The notes: generated from the sequence alone by a model not told the origin. A stretch of DNA of 23,262 bases from Thermodesulfovibrionales bacterium (GCA_020053565.1 JAGVMY010000052.1:1-23262), one strand, 5' to 3'. Shown: positions 1 through 8,605, numbered from the stretch's first letter. Translations and numbers: made by a program.

Positions 1-699
1 CTCCAAAGACCCCTGGACTTTGACCCCGGTACCGAATATCATTACAGCAACCTGGGCTACAACATACTGGGAAGGGTAATTGAGAAAGCAAGCCGATCCC
101 TGATGAGCTATGATGCGTATGTGAAATCAGTTATCCTGGACCCTCTTGGGGCTGATAAAATGCGAATCGCGGGGAACCTCAAGCAAGACAGGGCTTTGAA
201 TGAGGTTTGCTATTATGACATCCCTGGTGACACTGTCCCGTCCATTTATGGGACTGGTGAAGAAGTCCCCCACTCTTACGGAGGTCTGCATTTCAAGGCA
301 ATGGACTCACACGGAGGCTGGATTGCATCAACGACAGACCTTCTGAGATTTATGACTGCTGTTGACGGTTTCGATACAAGACCGGACATCCTGAATAAGT
401 CAACCATCGCCCTTATGACTACGAAACCATCTACTATTACCAGTAACTATGCGATGGGTTGGGTAGTTGACGACTCCAATAACTGGTACCATACAGGGGC
501 GCTTGAAACAGGCACAGCTACTATACTGGTCAGAAAGAACAATGGCATAGAATATGCGGTCTTATTCAACCGCCTCCCTCTTGACCAGTCTGATCCGCTT
601 AATTCCCTTAAGGCTTTTTTCGATGAATTCAAGCAGATGGTCGAGGGAGCGATTTCAGAGGTCACCAGCTGGCCTTCTCACAACCTGTTCTCGGAATAG
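1..699 (+). CDS. Serine hydrolase, beta-lactamase/PBP-like family (5' truncated)
   Basis: The reading frame is open from the first base, so the gene starts upstream of the window and only the C-terminal 232 residues are visible. The fragment opens with an FDPGTEYHYSNLGYNILG segment containing the YSN triad typical of class C beta-lactamase-like serine hydrolases (PF00144 type). A GGWIASTTDLLRF stretch follows at about residue 106 of the fragment. A later HTGALETGT segment matches the HxG/KTG box. The nucleophile SxxK motif would lie upstream and cannot be seen. Family members include DD-peptidases, esterases and penicillin-binding-like proteins, so the substrate is unknown. It converges on ftsH across a 364-base gap. 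The internal ATG at 103 lies after the YSN motif and is not the true start. Confidence 0.85.
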   Translation, partial: LQRPLDFDPGTEYHYSNLGYNILGRVIEKASRSLMSYDAYVKSVILDPLGADKMRIAGNLKQDRALNEVCYYDIPGDTVPSIYGTGEEVPHSYGGLHFKAMDSHGGWIASTTDLLRFMTAVDGFDTRPDILNKSTIALMTTKPSTITSNYAMGWVVDDSNNWYHTGALETGTATILVRKNNGIEYAVLFNRLPLDQSDPLNSLKAFFDEFKQMVEGAISEVTSWPSHNLFSE

Positions 700-1063
700 T
701 GCCGCAGAGGGAAAATAACTCCGAAGTCAGACTTGTACATTGACATCCTCTGCTCAATCAATGGAGAGAGCAGGATCTTAAGTGTAAAGAGGTTAAAAAA
801 AGAAACTTCACACAGCCTGCTCTAAACACTGTGTTTATTATTGTCTGTTGCATTTCAGCATTCCATTCAAGCAAAAAAAGGAATGTAGAAAGATAGATGT
901 AAATCAGACAAAACAGGGATATGGGGAAAAGCCTAAGTTGTTTTACTTATTACTAATCTTCTCGGTGGATGCCTTCGCAGATTAAAAACTTTTTTTACTA
1001 TCCTTGCTTCTCTTAAGAGCGCCCTGCAATAACCTGCAATATGTAATTTGACTCTCTACTCCC
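700..1063. other. Convergent intergenic region
   Basis: This 364-base stretch lies between the ends of the plus-strand hydrolase and minus-strand ftsH. I see no convincing gene in it. It holds a possible two-way terminator hairpin at 810-834, a CATTCC/GGAATG inverted pair near 860-890 and a 10-base palindrome CTCTTAAGAG at 1010-1019, all in AT-rich sequence with homopolymer runs. Confidence 0.6.
810..844 (+). terminator. Possible rho-independent terminator between convergent genes
   Basis: ACACAG (810-815) pairs with CTGTGT (829-834) across a 13-base loop and is followed on the plus strand by TTATTATTGT. On the minus strand the same stem is followed a few bases later by a long T run, so it could serve both the hydrolase and ftsH. 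The stem is only 6 bp and the loop is large, so this is tentative. Confidence 0.3.
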
Positions 1064-2872
1064 TCAAACCTGAACTTCCCTTTTTGACTCCACTTCTTTG
1101 ATAAGCGCATCTATCTCAACAGCATTCATTGTTTCTTTTTCGAGAAGTGCCTTGGCAAGCGCTTCAAGAAGGTCAGTATTCTCTGAGAGGAGATTTTTAG
1201 AGGTCTCGTATGCCTCAATCACAATCCTTTTGACTTCTTCATCTATATCAACTGCTGTCTTTTCACTATAATCCTTATGCTTTGCTATCTCTCTCCCGAG
1301 AAAGATCATCTCGTCCTTTTTCCCGAACGTAAGCGGGCCCAGTTTATCTGACATGCCCCACTCTGTAACCATCTTCCTTGCAAGTTCTGTTGCCCGTTCA
1401 AGGTCATTGCCAGCTCCGGTAGTTAAATGTTTTAATGCTATCTCTTCGGCAGCCCTACCTCCAAGCAGTACCGATAGGGCTTTCATCAGGAAGTCCTTAG
1501 AATAAGTGTATTTATCATCTATAGGGAGCTGTTGTGTGACACCGAGGGCTCTTCCCCTTGGAATAACGCTTACCTTATGTATCGGGTCAGTGCCTGGTGT
1601 CAGTTTTGCAACAAGCGTATGACCTGCTTCATGGTATGCGGTATTCTTTTTCTCTGTCTCACTTATAATCATGCTTTTTCTTTCCACACCCATCAGTACT
1701 TTGTCCTTTGCTGCCTCAAAATCAGACATCTCGAGTTTGCTCTTTGATTTCCTTGCTGCGAGCAAGGCAGCTTCATTCACAAGATTTGCAAGGTCAGCAC
1801 CGGAAAAACCAGGCGTTCCACGCGCTATCTGATCAAGGTTCACACTTTCATCAAGAGGTGTACTCCTTGTATGAACTTTGAGTATTTCTAACCTTCCTTT
1901 TACATCAGGCTGCGGGACAACAACCTGCCTGTCAAACCTGCCAGGCCTGAGGAGTGCCGGGTCTAAGACATCAGGTCTGTTTGTGGCTGCAAGGATAATA
2001 ACCCCCTGATTCGTTTCAAAGCCATCCATTTCCACAAGGAGCTGGTTTAAGGTCTGCTCGCGTTCGTCATGGCCACCGCCCAAACCTGCACCTCTCTGGC
2101 GGCCAACTGCATCTATCTCATCAATAAAAATAATGCATGGTGCGTTCTTCTTTGCCTGATCAAAAAGGTCTCTAACCCTTGATGCACCAACTCCAACAAA
2201 CATCTCTACGAAGTCAGAGCCTGATATTGAGAAGAACGGGACTCCTGCCTCACCCGCAATGGCTCTTGCAAGAAGGGTTTTACCTGTTCCCGGTGCACCG
2301 ACCAAAAGTACGCCTTTGGGAATTTTACCTCCGAGCTTCTGGAATTTCTGAGGGTCCTTGAGAAAATCGATAATCTCCTGAACCTCTCCCTTTGCCTCAT
2401 CTATCCCAGCAACGTCAGAAAATGTTATCTTGACAGACTTTTCAGAGGCCAGTCGTGCCTTTGCTTTACCAAAAGACAATGCCTTATTGCCTCCGGTCTG
2501 CATCTGCCGCATGAAGAATATCCACACACCTACAAGTAAAATTATCGGACCCCATGAGAAAAGGAGGTTCCAGTACCATGGGCTCGGGTCAGTTGGCTTT
2601 ACAATAATCTTTACATTCTGAACCCTTAGAATTTTTACAAAGTCAGGGTATGTGGGAGCATACGTCTTAAACTTCTTACTATCTTTGAATTGGCCGGTTA
2701 TATAGTTATCTTTTATAGTAACTTCTTCAACTTCACCTGCCTCAAGTTTGGTCATAAACTCAGAAAATATGATCTCCTTTTCAGCTTTCTTTGGAGTACT
2801 CAGAAGGTTGAAAAGCGCTATTATCAGTATGCCAATCACCAACCAGATAAATATACTTCTGTACCTGTTCAA
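1064..2872 (-). CDS. ftsH: ATP-dependent zinc metalloprotease FtsH
   Basis: This 602-residue membrane-anchored AAA+ protease degrades misfolded and regulatory membrane and cytosolic proteins. It has a first membrane segment at about residues 7-25, a periplasmic domain, and a second membrane segment at about 101-120. The ATPase domain shows Walker A GAPGTGKT (192-199), the pore-loop FVGVG (225-229), Walker B CIIFIDEID (246-254) and the second region of homology around TNRPDVLDPALLRPGRFDR. The zinc site is HEAGH (414-418), with a likely third ligand D490 in GAGNDLERA. Length is close to the usual 600-650. The start is a TTG at 2872, preceded by GAGGGAGA; the nearby ATG four bases upstream is out of frame and stops at once. 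It lies 102 bases after rph, an AT-rich gap that could hold its own promoter. Confidence 0.98.
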   Translation of the reverse strand: MNRYRSIFIWLVIGILIIALFNLLSTPKKAEKEIIFSEFMTKLEAGEVEEVTIKDNYITGQFKDSKKFKTYAPTYPDFVKILRVQNVKIIVKPTDPSPWYWNLLFSWGPIILLVGVWIFFMRQMQTGGNKALSFGKAKARLASEKSVKITFSDVAGIDEAKGEVQEIIDFLKDPQKFQKLGGKIPKGVLLVGAPGTGKTLLARAIAGEAGVPFFSISGSDFVEMFVGVGASRVRDLFDQAKKNAPCIIFIDEIDAVGRQRGAGLGGGHDEREQTLNQLLVEMDGFETNQGVIILAATNRPDVLDPALLRPGRFDRQVVVPQPDVKGRLEILKVHTRSTPLDESVNLDQIARGTPGFSGADLANLVNEAALLAARKSKSKLEMSDFEAAKDKVLMGVERKSMIISETEKKNTAYHEAGHTLVAKLTPGTDPIHKVSVIPRGRALGVTQQLPIDDKYTYSKDFLMKALSVLLGGRAAEEIALKHLTTGAGNDLERATELARKMVTEWGMSDKLGPLTFGKKDEMIFLGREIAKHKDYSEKTAVDIDEEVKRIVIEAYETSKNLLSENTDLLEALAKALLEKETMNAVEIDALIKEVESKREVQV

Positions 2873-2974
2873 TCCATCTCCCTCTTGAAAGACAAATTCT
2901 CAGTCCTTATTTCTATATCTAAACAATCCTAAAATATACATATTTTTTATTTTAGCATATTGAAAAGGCTATTT

Positions 2975-3706
2975 TCAGTAAGACATTCCCTCGCCTTCTA
3001 TTAACTTTTTTTGCAGTTTTATCAGACTGCTTATTCCCTCTTCTGCAAGTCCTATAAGGCTGTTCAATGTTGCCTTTGAAAATGGTATCCCTTCAGCAGT
3101 TCCCTGTATCTCAACAAGCTTTCCACTCCCTGTCATCACGATATTCATGTCTACCTCAGCGATAGAATCTTCCGGATAACAGAGGTCAATCCGCAGGTCA
3201 CCATTCACAACTCCCACGCTTATCGCTGCAAGATAATCCTTGATTGGTATCTTTTCTATAAGCCTGTTTCTTAGTGCATATCTTAATGCATCTGATAGAC
3301 ATATAAATGCACCTGTGACTGCCGCTGTCCTTGTGCCTCCATCTGCCTGTATTACGTCACAGTCTATCCATACCGTCCTTTCGCCAAGCAGAGAGAGGTC
3401 AACAACAGAGCGGAGCGCCCTGCCTATAAGCCTCTGTATTTCGTGTGTCCTTCCGCCCATTCTGCCTGTGCTTGACTCTCTCGTAAGTCTTGTCTGAGTT
3501 GCCCTCGGAATCATCGAATACTCTGCCGTAATCCACCCCTTTTTCTGATCTTTGAGAAAAGCTGGAACTTTATCCTCTATTGAGGCTGTACATATAACCC
3601 TCGTGTGTCCAATTTCGATCAATACAGAGCCCTCAGCTGTAGTGATGAAATTCCTCTGAACCTTTACCTCACGTATTTCATTGTTTTTCCTGCCATCAGG
3701 TCTCAT
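2975..3706 (-). CDS. rph: Ribonuclease PH
   Basis: RNase PH is a phosphorolytic 3'-5' exoribonuclease that trims tRNA 3' ends and helps degrade structured RNA. It acts as a hexameric ring in the cytoplasm. The 243-residue protein matches the family's usual 235-250 length. It begins MRPDGRKNNEIREV and carries MIPRATQTR (65-73), the GRTHEIQRLIGRALR segment with phosphate-contacting R86, and DVIQADGGTRTAA with R126. The acidic GDLRIDL...EDSIAEVD block is also present. The ATG start has a strong GGAGG ribosome-binding site 4 bases upstream. It follows murI by 54 bases on the same strand and precedes ftsH. All expected motifs are intact. Confidence 0.97.
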   Translation of the reverse strand: MRPDGRKNNEIREVKVQRNFITTAEGSVLIEIGHTRVICTASIEDKVPAFLKDQKKGWITAEYSMIPRATQTRLTRESSTGRMGGRTHEIQRLIGRALRSVVDLSLLGERTVWIDCDVIQADGGTRTAAVTGAFICLSDALRYALRNRLIEKIPIKDYLAAISVGVVNGDLRIDLCYPEDSIAEVDMNIVMTGSGKLVEIQGTAEGIPFSKATLNSLIGLAEEGISSLIKLQKKLIEGEGMSY

Positions 3707-3760
3707 TTATCCTCCATATTCCAAAGCACCAATAATCATTTAATTTCTATGCGTTAACTA

Positions 3761-4576
3761 TTAATTACCGACTGCTATTTTTTCTATATGTTCTATCTTA
3801 TTATCAAGAAATCTTTCGCCGATCATTACAAATCTCTCAGGTGAATCAGTTACATAAAACTCTCTTAGCGTCTCTCCTGTCTGTTGCCTTTTCAAATCAG
3901 TAATTTCAAGAATTGCTTTTATTTCCTGTGCTACTTCAATTGCCGAATCTATAAGTTGTACATCCTCACCTATAACCAGAGATATAACCCTTTTGAGTAA
4001 TGGATAATGGGTGCATCCAAGCACAAGGGTATCTATAGAGTTGTTTTTCATTTCCTTAAGATATCTCTCGATGATCAGGGTAACAATATTTCCATCCGTC
4101 CACCCCTCCTCTACAAGAGGGACAAACAAAGGACAGGCAAGGCCAAATACCTCTATATCCTTATCAATAGACTTAATCGCTCTGGTATAAGAATTACTCT
4201 TTATTGTTGCTTCCGTACCGATAACACCGACCTTTTTATTTCTTGTTGCCTTCATGGCAGCTTTTGCTCCTGGTTCAATAACTCCGATAACAGGAATTGA
4301 TATGCTGCTTTTAATGGCTTCGAGACTAACAGAAGATGCGGTATTACAGGCAACGACGAGGAGTTTAATATTTTTTGAAAACAGGAATTTTGTGTTTTCA
4401 AATGAATATCTGGTAACTGTTTCCGGTGACCTTATTCCGTACGGAACCCTTGCGGTATCACCAAGATAAATAGTATCCTCATCAGGTAATTCTTTTATTA
4501 TTTCCTTTAAAACGGTGAGTCCACCTATCCCCGAGTCAAAGACTCCGATCGGTCTGTCTTTCTTACTCATATTCAT
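3761..4576 (-). CDS. murI: Glutamate racemase
   Basis: This cytoplasmic, cofactor-independent enzyme converts L-glutamate to D-glutamate for the peptidoglycan stem peptide. The 271-residue sequence has the N-terminal substrate motif GVFDSGIGGLTVL (11-23). The two catalytic cysteines are C77 in VVACNTASS and C188 in LGCTHYPLL. Length fits the family (255-285). Its 5' end overlaps the 3' end of the GerMN-domain gene by 14 bases, indicating translational coupling, and the amidase lies upstream, so three cell-wall genes sit together. The ATG at 4576 and the ATG six bases later are both possible starts. Confidence 0.97.
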   Translation of the reverse strand: MNMSKKDRPIGVFDSGIGGLTVLKEIIKELPDEDTIYLGDTARVPYGIRSPETVTRYSFENTKFLFSKNIKLLVVACNTASSVSLEAIKSSISIPVIGVIEPGAKAAMKATRNKKVGVIGTEATIKSNSYTRAIKSIDKDIEVFGLACPLFVPLVEEGWTDGNIVTLIIERYLKEMKNNSIDTLVLGCTHYPLLKRVISLVIGEDVQLIDSAIEVAQEIKAILEITDLKRQQTGETLREFYVTDSPERFVMIGERFLDNKIEHIEKIAVGN

Positions 4577-5162
4577 TAGAAACCATACCTTTTAAAGGAT
4601 AGATGAGATAAAGGTGGCCTCCGAGTGTCTCCACCTCCCTTCCTTCGATAAGGATTTTTACATTTTCAACATCCTGTATATTCGAAATAAGGCTCTCGTA
4701 AAGACCCTTGAGAAGGTAAAATTCTGAAAGAGCGTCACCCTGGAAATTCCTCCTGAAATCATCTGAGAGATCAACATAGAGTATTCTCTCTACATCTTTA
4801 TAAAGGCCGAGGAGTTTTACTCCTTTCGGTATGTTTGATGTCATTCCACCCGCAGGGCCTTTAAGAAATTCTTCCACTGTAGTCTGGGCGATTGCTATTT
4901 GTGCATCCTTCCTCGGAAGCCTTCTATCCTCAAATTGAAGACGATTACCTACAGGATAATAAATTCTTAAAGAAAAAAGATCTTCTGTCTTCGTTTGTGC
5001 TTCAAGTTTCTCCTCTCCAACAGGTTTGCTTTTAGAAAAGATTTTCGAGAAATAAAAATATCCCCCTACAACGCCTCCAGAGAAAAGTAACACAAATAGG
5101 AGGATGATAGACAGCCTCTTTATATTCATCCTGCTCTCTGTTTCACTTTCTTTTTTAGTCAC
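4563..5162 (-). CDS. GerMN-domain membrane-anchored protein
   Basis: The product is 199 residues. It has a short charged N terminus, one membrane segment at about residues 17-38 with no obvious lipobox cysteine, and an extracytoplasmic GerMN-like domain. Features of that domain are LRIYYP near 65, the TTVEEFLKGP helix at 94-103, and ILYVDLSDDFRRNFQ around 127-141. GerMN domains occur in spore germination protein GerM and in non-sporulating envelope proteins, where the role is poorly defined. It sits between an amidase (27 bases upstream) and murI (14-base overlap), which suggests a peptidoglycan-related job. The start here is GTG; the ATG at 5129 would put the membrane anchor at the extreme N terminus and is an equally plausible start. 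Confidence 0.85.
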   Translation of the reverse strand: MTKKESETESRMNIKRLSIILLFVLLFSGGVVGGYFYFSKIFSKSKPVGEEKLEAQTKTEDLFSLRIYYPVGNRLQFEDRRLPRKDAQIAIAQTTVEEFLKGPAGGMTSNIPKGVKLLGLYKDVERILYVDLSDDFRRNFQGDALSEFYLLKGLYESLISNIQDVENVKILIEGREVETLGGHLYLIYPLKGMVSNEYE

Positions 5163-5189
5163 TGTTTCTCAGTTCTCATTTTTAAAATT

Positions 5190-6119
5190 CTATTGCCCAT
5201 ATGCTGCAATTCCATTAACAATTGAATTTATCAGTCTCGTCTTTGTCTGCAGGTCATAAACCATAAATTTTGGTGAGGGGAGTTCGATTACTGCAGAAGG
5301 TGCACCTGTAGAGTTAATAAGAGGAAGAGGCATACTCCTGTAAACAACATTCACCTTGAACTCATCTTTCATTGCCTTTCCAATACTCTCTGAAAGAGCC
5401 TTGCTTTTCCCCATATATTTTTTCTGTCTCAATGAGAGGCTGTAAGAGTCAACAACTTCGTCTATGCCCTGATTTTCGAGAACGGGAATATAAAGAATAA
5501 AATTTTCAGACATCGAGGAATGGAAACTGATAAATACATCAGGGGCTTTTTGGTTCACAAACTTGATTCTCTCAATAAGCGGCATATACTGATCAACCTT
5601 CCGTGTAAGGAATACCTTTTTACCCTTTTTTGAAAGAATTGTATTTAAATCTTTCACCAGATCCAGGCTGATATCTTTCTCCCTCATATCTCCAGAGACC
5701 ATTCCAAAATCATAGCCTCCATGTCCTGCATCAAGAACAAAGACCTTAGAAAGGATGGGTGCAGATTGCTTTTCTCCCCTTTGAATATCGAACACAATCC
5801 TTGCAGGAGAAGAGAGTCTTGAGATTTTTATCTCACTCTGTTTTTCCAGCTTGATTACCAATAATTTATCCTCTGATACGATATCAAGGGGGAAATTTTT
5901 CTGGGAAATAAGATTGAATGGTCCGGGGAACTTTACCTTTATCTGAAATGGCAACGTCACAGCCTCGGTTTTTTTTAGAAATGTTTCCTCAGCCTCAAGC
6001 ACAATGCGCATCTGACCTTCCTGTTTGCTGAATTTGAGCAAGACCTCTTTAGTCTGCTGGGCAGAGAGGGAACCAGCCATAAGAGCTACGGCTAAGAATA
6101 TAAAAAAAACCTTTTTCAC
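5190..6119 (-). CDS. N-acetylmuramoyl-L-alanine amidase (AMIN-like + amidase_3), exported
   Basis: This zinc amidase is predicted to cleave the bond between MurNAc and L-alanine in peptidoglycan, in the periplasm. Starting at the GTG at 6119 gives a classic signal peptide (MKKVFFIFLAVALMAGSLSAQ). An AMIN-like beta domain follows at about residues 23-116, then amidase_3. Zinc ligands are H133 in LDAGHGG, E147 in EKDISLDL and H200 in FISFHSS; catalytic E279 lies in AVIELPS. AMIN domains usually target the septum or peptidoglycan. The frame stays open upstream, with a GTG at 6140 and an ATG at 6185 next to the tmRNA 3' end. None of the three has a clear ribosome-binding site, so the start rests on the signal peptide. 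GerMN and murI follow on the same strand. Confidence 0.93.
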   Translation of the reverse strand: MKKVFFIFLAVALMAGSLSAQQTKEVLLKFSKQEGQMRIVLEAEETFLKKTEAVTLPFQIKVKFPGPFNLISQKNFPLDIVSEDKLLVIKLEKQSEIKISRLSSPARIVFDIQRGEKQSAPILSKVFVLDAGHGGYDFGMVSGDMREKDISLDLVKDLNTILSKKGKKVFLTRKVDQYMPLIERIKFVNQKAPDVFISFHSSMSENFILYIPVLENQGIDEVVDSYSLSLRQKKYMGKSKALSESIGKAMKDEFKVNVVYRSMPLPLINSTGAPSAVIELPSPKFMVYDLQTKTRLINSIVNGIAAYGQ

Positions 6120-6177
6120 CTGAAAATTGTTTTTCTCCACTATAAATAATAATATAGTATAAATGGAAGATGTCCCG

Positions 6178-6193
6178 ATATACATCGGGATTG
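6178..6193. repeat. Small inverted repeat between tmRNA and amidase gene
   Basis: CCCGAT and ATCGGG form a 6-bp stem with a 4-base loop about 25 bases past the tmRNA 3' end. It is in the right place for a terminator or processing hairpin, but no strong T run follows on the minus strand. Confidence 0.3.
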
Positions 6194-6217
6194 TGAAAAA
6201 ATTTTAACGCAACTAAT

Positions 6218-6563
6218 TGGTGGAGGCGGCGGGAATTGAACCCGCGTCCGAAAGTACTACTCACAGGCTTCTACATGCTTATTCTGCTTTTTACCTTTGG
6301 ATAATGAACCGCCAGCAGACGGGCTTTTCATTATCCTATCTCCTTTGTTCTCACCTTAAGGTCAGAAGAAATCCCTTAAGGCCAGCCTGCTATCCGACAC
6401 TATCCTCGAAACACAGGCAATCTCAAGGTAGTGTGCTGCATTAATTATGCAGCGAGTGCCAGTTCGTTGTTGGCTTTTATATGTGTTTCCGCCTTTTTTC
6501 GTGGTGACGGAACCACGGCATGCTACCTGAGCCTCATAACCCCCGTCGAGTCCTTTCGCCCCC
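6218..6563 (-). ncRNA. ssrA: Transfer-messenger RNA (tmRNA, SsrA)
   Basis: tmRNA rescues stalled ribosomes together with SmpB and adds a degradation tag. The 5' end carries GGGGGCG followed by the conserved GGACTCGACGGGGG. The 3' end is a TTCAATTC T-loop and CGCCTCCA plus an encoded CCA. The 7-base ends pair with one G-U to form the acceptor stem. The tag reading frame is at 6474-6445 and encodes ANNELALAA then TAA, ending in the LAA-type degron recognised by ClpXP-like proteases. A GCTGCAT/ATGCAGC hairpin spans the stop, as expected for the helix after the tag. Size is 346 nt, normal for a one-piece tmRNA. smpB is the next gene upstream on the same strand. Confidence 0.97.
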
Positions 6564-6570
6564 CAACTCA

Positions 6571-6610
6571 AAACTATATAATAGTATAACATATAAAATC
6601 TTTTGACCCC
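6571..6610 (-). promoter_or_regulatory. Candidate tmRNA promoter region
   Basis: An AT-rich stretch upstream of the mature tmRNA 5' end contains TATACT (minus strand, 6588-6583), 19 bases before the first acceptor-stem base. This would leave a short leader for RNase P to remove. No good -35 box is visible, so the call is weak. Confidence 0.3.
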
Positions 6611-6719
6611 AGATTATATAGGACAAAGTCATATGCTCAATTTTGTCCGTCCTGTGGAGTTGCTATTAAAGAGCACGACGAAGAAAATCATTCTTCATTG
6701 AAGATTGAAACTCTACAAT

Positions 6720-7169
6720 CTACTTCTGTCGGCTTTTCATTGCCCTTTCTATGTCCCTTTTTGCTTCTCTCTCCTTTATCGTCTCCCTTTTTTCAAAGAG
6801 CTGTTTGCCTTTCGCAAGACCTATTTCTACCTTTGCAAAAGGCCCTTTAAAATAGAGCTTCAACGGAATAAGTGTGAATCCCTTTACCGCTGTCTTGCCC
6901 CTCAGCCTTTCTATTTCCTTTCTGTGCAATAGAAGTTTTCTCGTCCTCAAAGGGTCATGGTTCATTATATTCCCATGACTATAAGGACTAATATGACAGT
7001 TGAGGAGAAAAACCTCTGAATCTTTCACAATCACATAACTATCCTTAAGATTAACCTTTCCTTCCTTAAGGGCCTTTACTTCTGTTCCTAAAAGTGCCAT
7101 CCCTGCTTCTATGGTTTCTTCAATATGGTAGTCGTGATATGCCTTTCTGTTCTGGCAAACAACTTTCAT
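6720..7169 (-). CDS. smpB: SsrA-binding protein SmpB
   Basis: SmpB binds the tRNA-like part of tmRNA and delivers it to stalled ribosomes. The 149-residue protein has the usual length. It shows the family features NRKAYHDYHIEETIEAGMAL near the start, GTEVKALKEGKVNLKDSY (28-45), HISPYSHGN, and the basic C-terminal tail ending in RDIERAMKSRQK, which enters the ribosome decoding region. Its RNA partner ssrA lies 156 bases downstream on the same strand. The ATG is preceded by an AT-rich stretch with no clear Shine-Dalgarno sequence. ugd ends 22 bases upstream. Confidence 0.97.
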   Translation of the reverse strand: MKVVCQNRKAYHDYHIEETIEAGMALLGTEVKALKEGKVNLKDSYVIVKDSEVFLLNCHISPYSHGNIMNHDPLRTRKLLLHRKEIERLRGKTAVKGFTLIPLKLYFKGPFAKVEIGLAKGKQLFEKRETIKEREAKRDIERAMKSRQK

Positions 7170-7191
7170 GTATATATAATTTTACCATTTT

Positions 7192-8556
7192 TTATTGCCT
7201 GCCCACACAAAAATATTTGAACCCGTTCTCCTTAAGTCTCTTTGGTTCATAGATGTTTCTAAAATCAAAGAAATATGGCTCTTTAAGAAGTTTCCTGAGT
7301 CTCTCAAGTTCAAGGTTTCTGAACTGGTTCCATTCTGTCATAATCACCAATGCATGAGCACCCTTTGCAGCCTCGTAGGGGTCCTTGCAGTATGTTATTA
7401 GCTTAGAGCTTAGAGCACGGAGCTTAGAGTCGTTTGCTATTAACTCATTGCTCTTAGCTATTAGATCCAGGCTCCTAACAACAGGGTCATAAACCCTTAT
7501 CTTTGCTTTCTCTGTCAAAAGTCTTCTGATTAAATACAGAGAGGGTGCGTCACGGATGTCATCTGTATTCGGTTTGAAAGAAAGTCCAAGAATTGCAATC
7601 GTCTTTTCTTTGAGCACTCCCATTGCATCCTTGATTTTTTTGGCCATAATTTCCTTTTGCTTTTCGTTAGCCCTGACTACTGCATCAACGACGCTTAGCT
7701 CAACATTTTGTTCTTCTGCCATCTTTAAAAGTGCCTTTGTATCCTTTGGAAGACAGGAGCCACCATAGCCTGGTCCAGGATGGAGAAATTTTGAGCCTAT
7801 CCGCATATCAAGGCCCATGCCCTTTGCAACCATGTGGACATCTGCACCAACCTTCTCACAGAGGTTTGCAATCTCATTGATAAATGAAATCTTCGTTGCA
7901 AGAAAAGAGTTGGAGGCATATTTGATAAGCTCTGCAGTTTTGATATTTGTTATCACAAAAGGTGTTTCTATAAGGTAGAGAGGTTTGTAGAGGTCCTTCA
8001 TTATCGCAATCGCCTGCTGTCCTGAACTCGATTCAGGATCTACACCAATAATAACCCTATTTGGCCTCATGAAATCTTCTATTGCAGAGCCCTCCCTTAG
8101 AAACTCCGGGTTTGAAACTATATCAAAATGAACCAGTTCCTTAAGGTTTCTCGAAACTATCTCCCTTATCCTGTCACCTGTTCCGACAGGGACAGTACTT
8201 TTTGTGACAATAATCTTGTATCCGTTCAAATTTGCAGCTATTTCCTTAGCCACATCTTCGATGTATTTCAGGTCTGCTGAGCCATCACCCCGTGGAGGTG
8301 TACCCACGGCTATGAATATCGCCAGGGAAGAATCAACTGCTTCTGCTACATCTGTAGTAAAAGTGAGCCTGCCTTCCTTAAGGTTTCTCTGTACAAGCTC
8401 TTCAAGACCTGGCTCATAAAAAGGTACTTTGCCTTTTTTCAAAGATTTTATCTTCTTTTCGTCCTTGTCTAAGCATGTGACAAATAATCCAAATTCGGCA
8501 AAACAGGCTCCTGTGACAAGGCCGACATAACCAGTTCCTATTATTCCTATGTGCAT
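7192..8556 (-). CDS. ugd: UDP-glucose 6-dehydrogenase (with in-frame repeat insertion)
   Basis: The enzyme oxidises UDP-glucose to UDP-glucuronate with NAD+, feeding polysaccharide synthesis. The 454-residue protein has the Rossmann motif GTGYVG (7-12), AVGTPP (83-88), KSTVPVGT (119-126), the IKYASNSFLATKISF helix (211-225) and the catalytic cysteine C268 in GYGGSCLPKDT. The C-terminal UDP-binding domain contains FDFRNIYEP. Between VYDP (about 355-358) and ITYCKDPYEA (from 387) lies an extra segment of about 24 residues, encoded by short direct repeats; it is listed separately. UDP-ManNAc dehydrogenase is an alternative within the family, but the motifs fit UGD best. The gene follows a 220-base gap after the glycosyltransferase cluster and may have its own promoter. 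Confidence 0.94.
   Translation of the reverse strand: MHIGIIGTGYVGLVTGACFAEFGLFVTCLDKDEKKIKSLKKGKVPFYEPGLEELVQRNLKEGRLTFTTDVAEAVDSSLAIFIAVGTPPRGDGSADLKYIEDVAKEIAANLNGYKIIVTKSTVPVGTGDRIREIVSRNLKELVHFDIVSNPEFLREGSAIEDFMRPNRVIIGVDPESSSGQQAIAIMKDLYKPLYLIETPFVITNIKTAELIKYASNSFLATKISFINEIANLCEKVGADVHMVAKGMGLDMRIGSKFLHPGPGYGGSCLPKDTKALLKMAEEQNVELSVVDAVVRANEKQKEIMAKKIKDAMGVLKEKTIAILGLSFKPNTDDIRDAPSLYLIRRLLTEKAKIRVYDPVVRSLDLIAKSNELIANDSKLRALSSKLITYCKDPYEAAKGAHALVIMTEWNQFRNLELERLRKLLKEPYFFDFRNIYEPKRLKENGFKYFCVGRQ
7400..7473 (-). repeat. Short direct-repeat cluster inserted in frame in ugd
   Basis: On the plus strand AGCTTAGAG occurs at 7400-7408, 7407-7415 and 7421-7429, and GCTATTA at 7436-7442 and 7457-7463, with related variants between them. 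The block encodes roughly residues 362-385 of Ugd (SLDLIAKSNE onward) and falls between the conserved VYDP and TYCKDPYEA segments. The reading frame is kept. Confidence 0.7.
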
Positions 8557-8605
8557 CTATCCTCCCATATTATCATGAAATCAACTGAATTAAATTTATT
8601 ACTAT

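Noticed and set aside
6217..6592. Short frames on both strands over 6217-6592
   Set aside because: They cover the tmRNA gene. The only real coding in it is the nine-codon tag.
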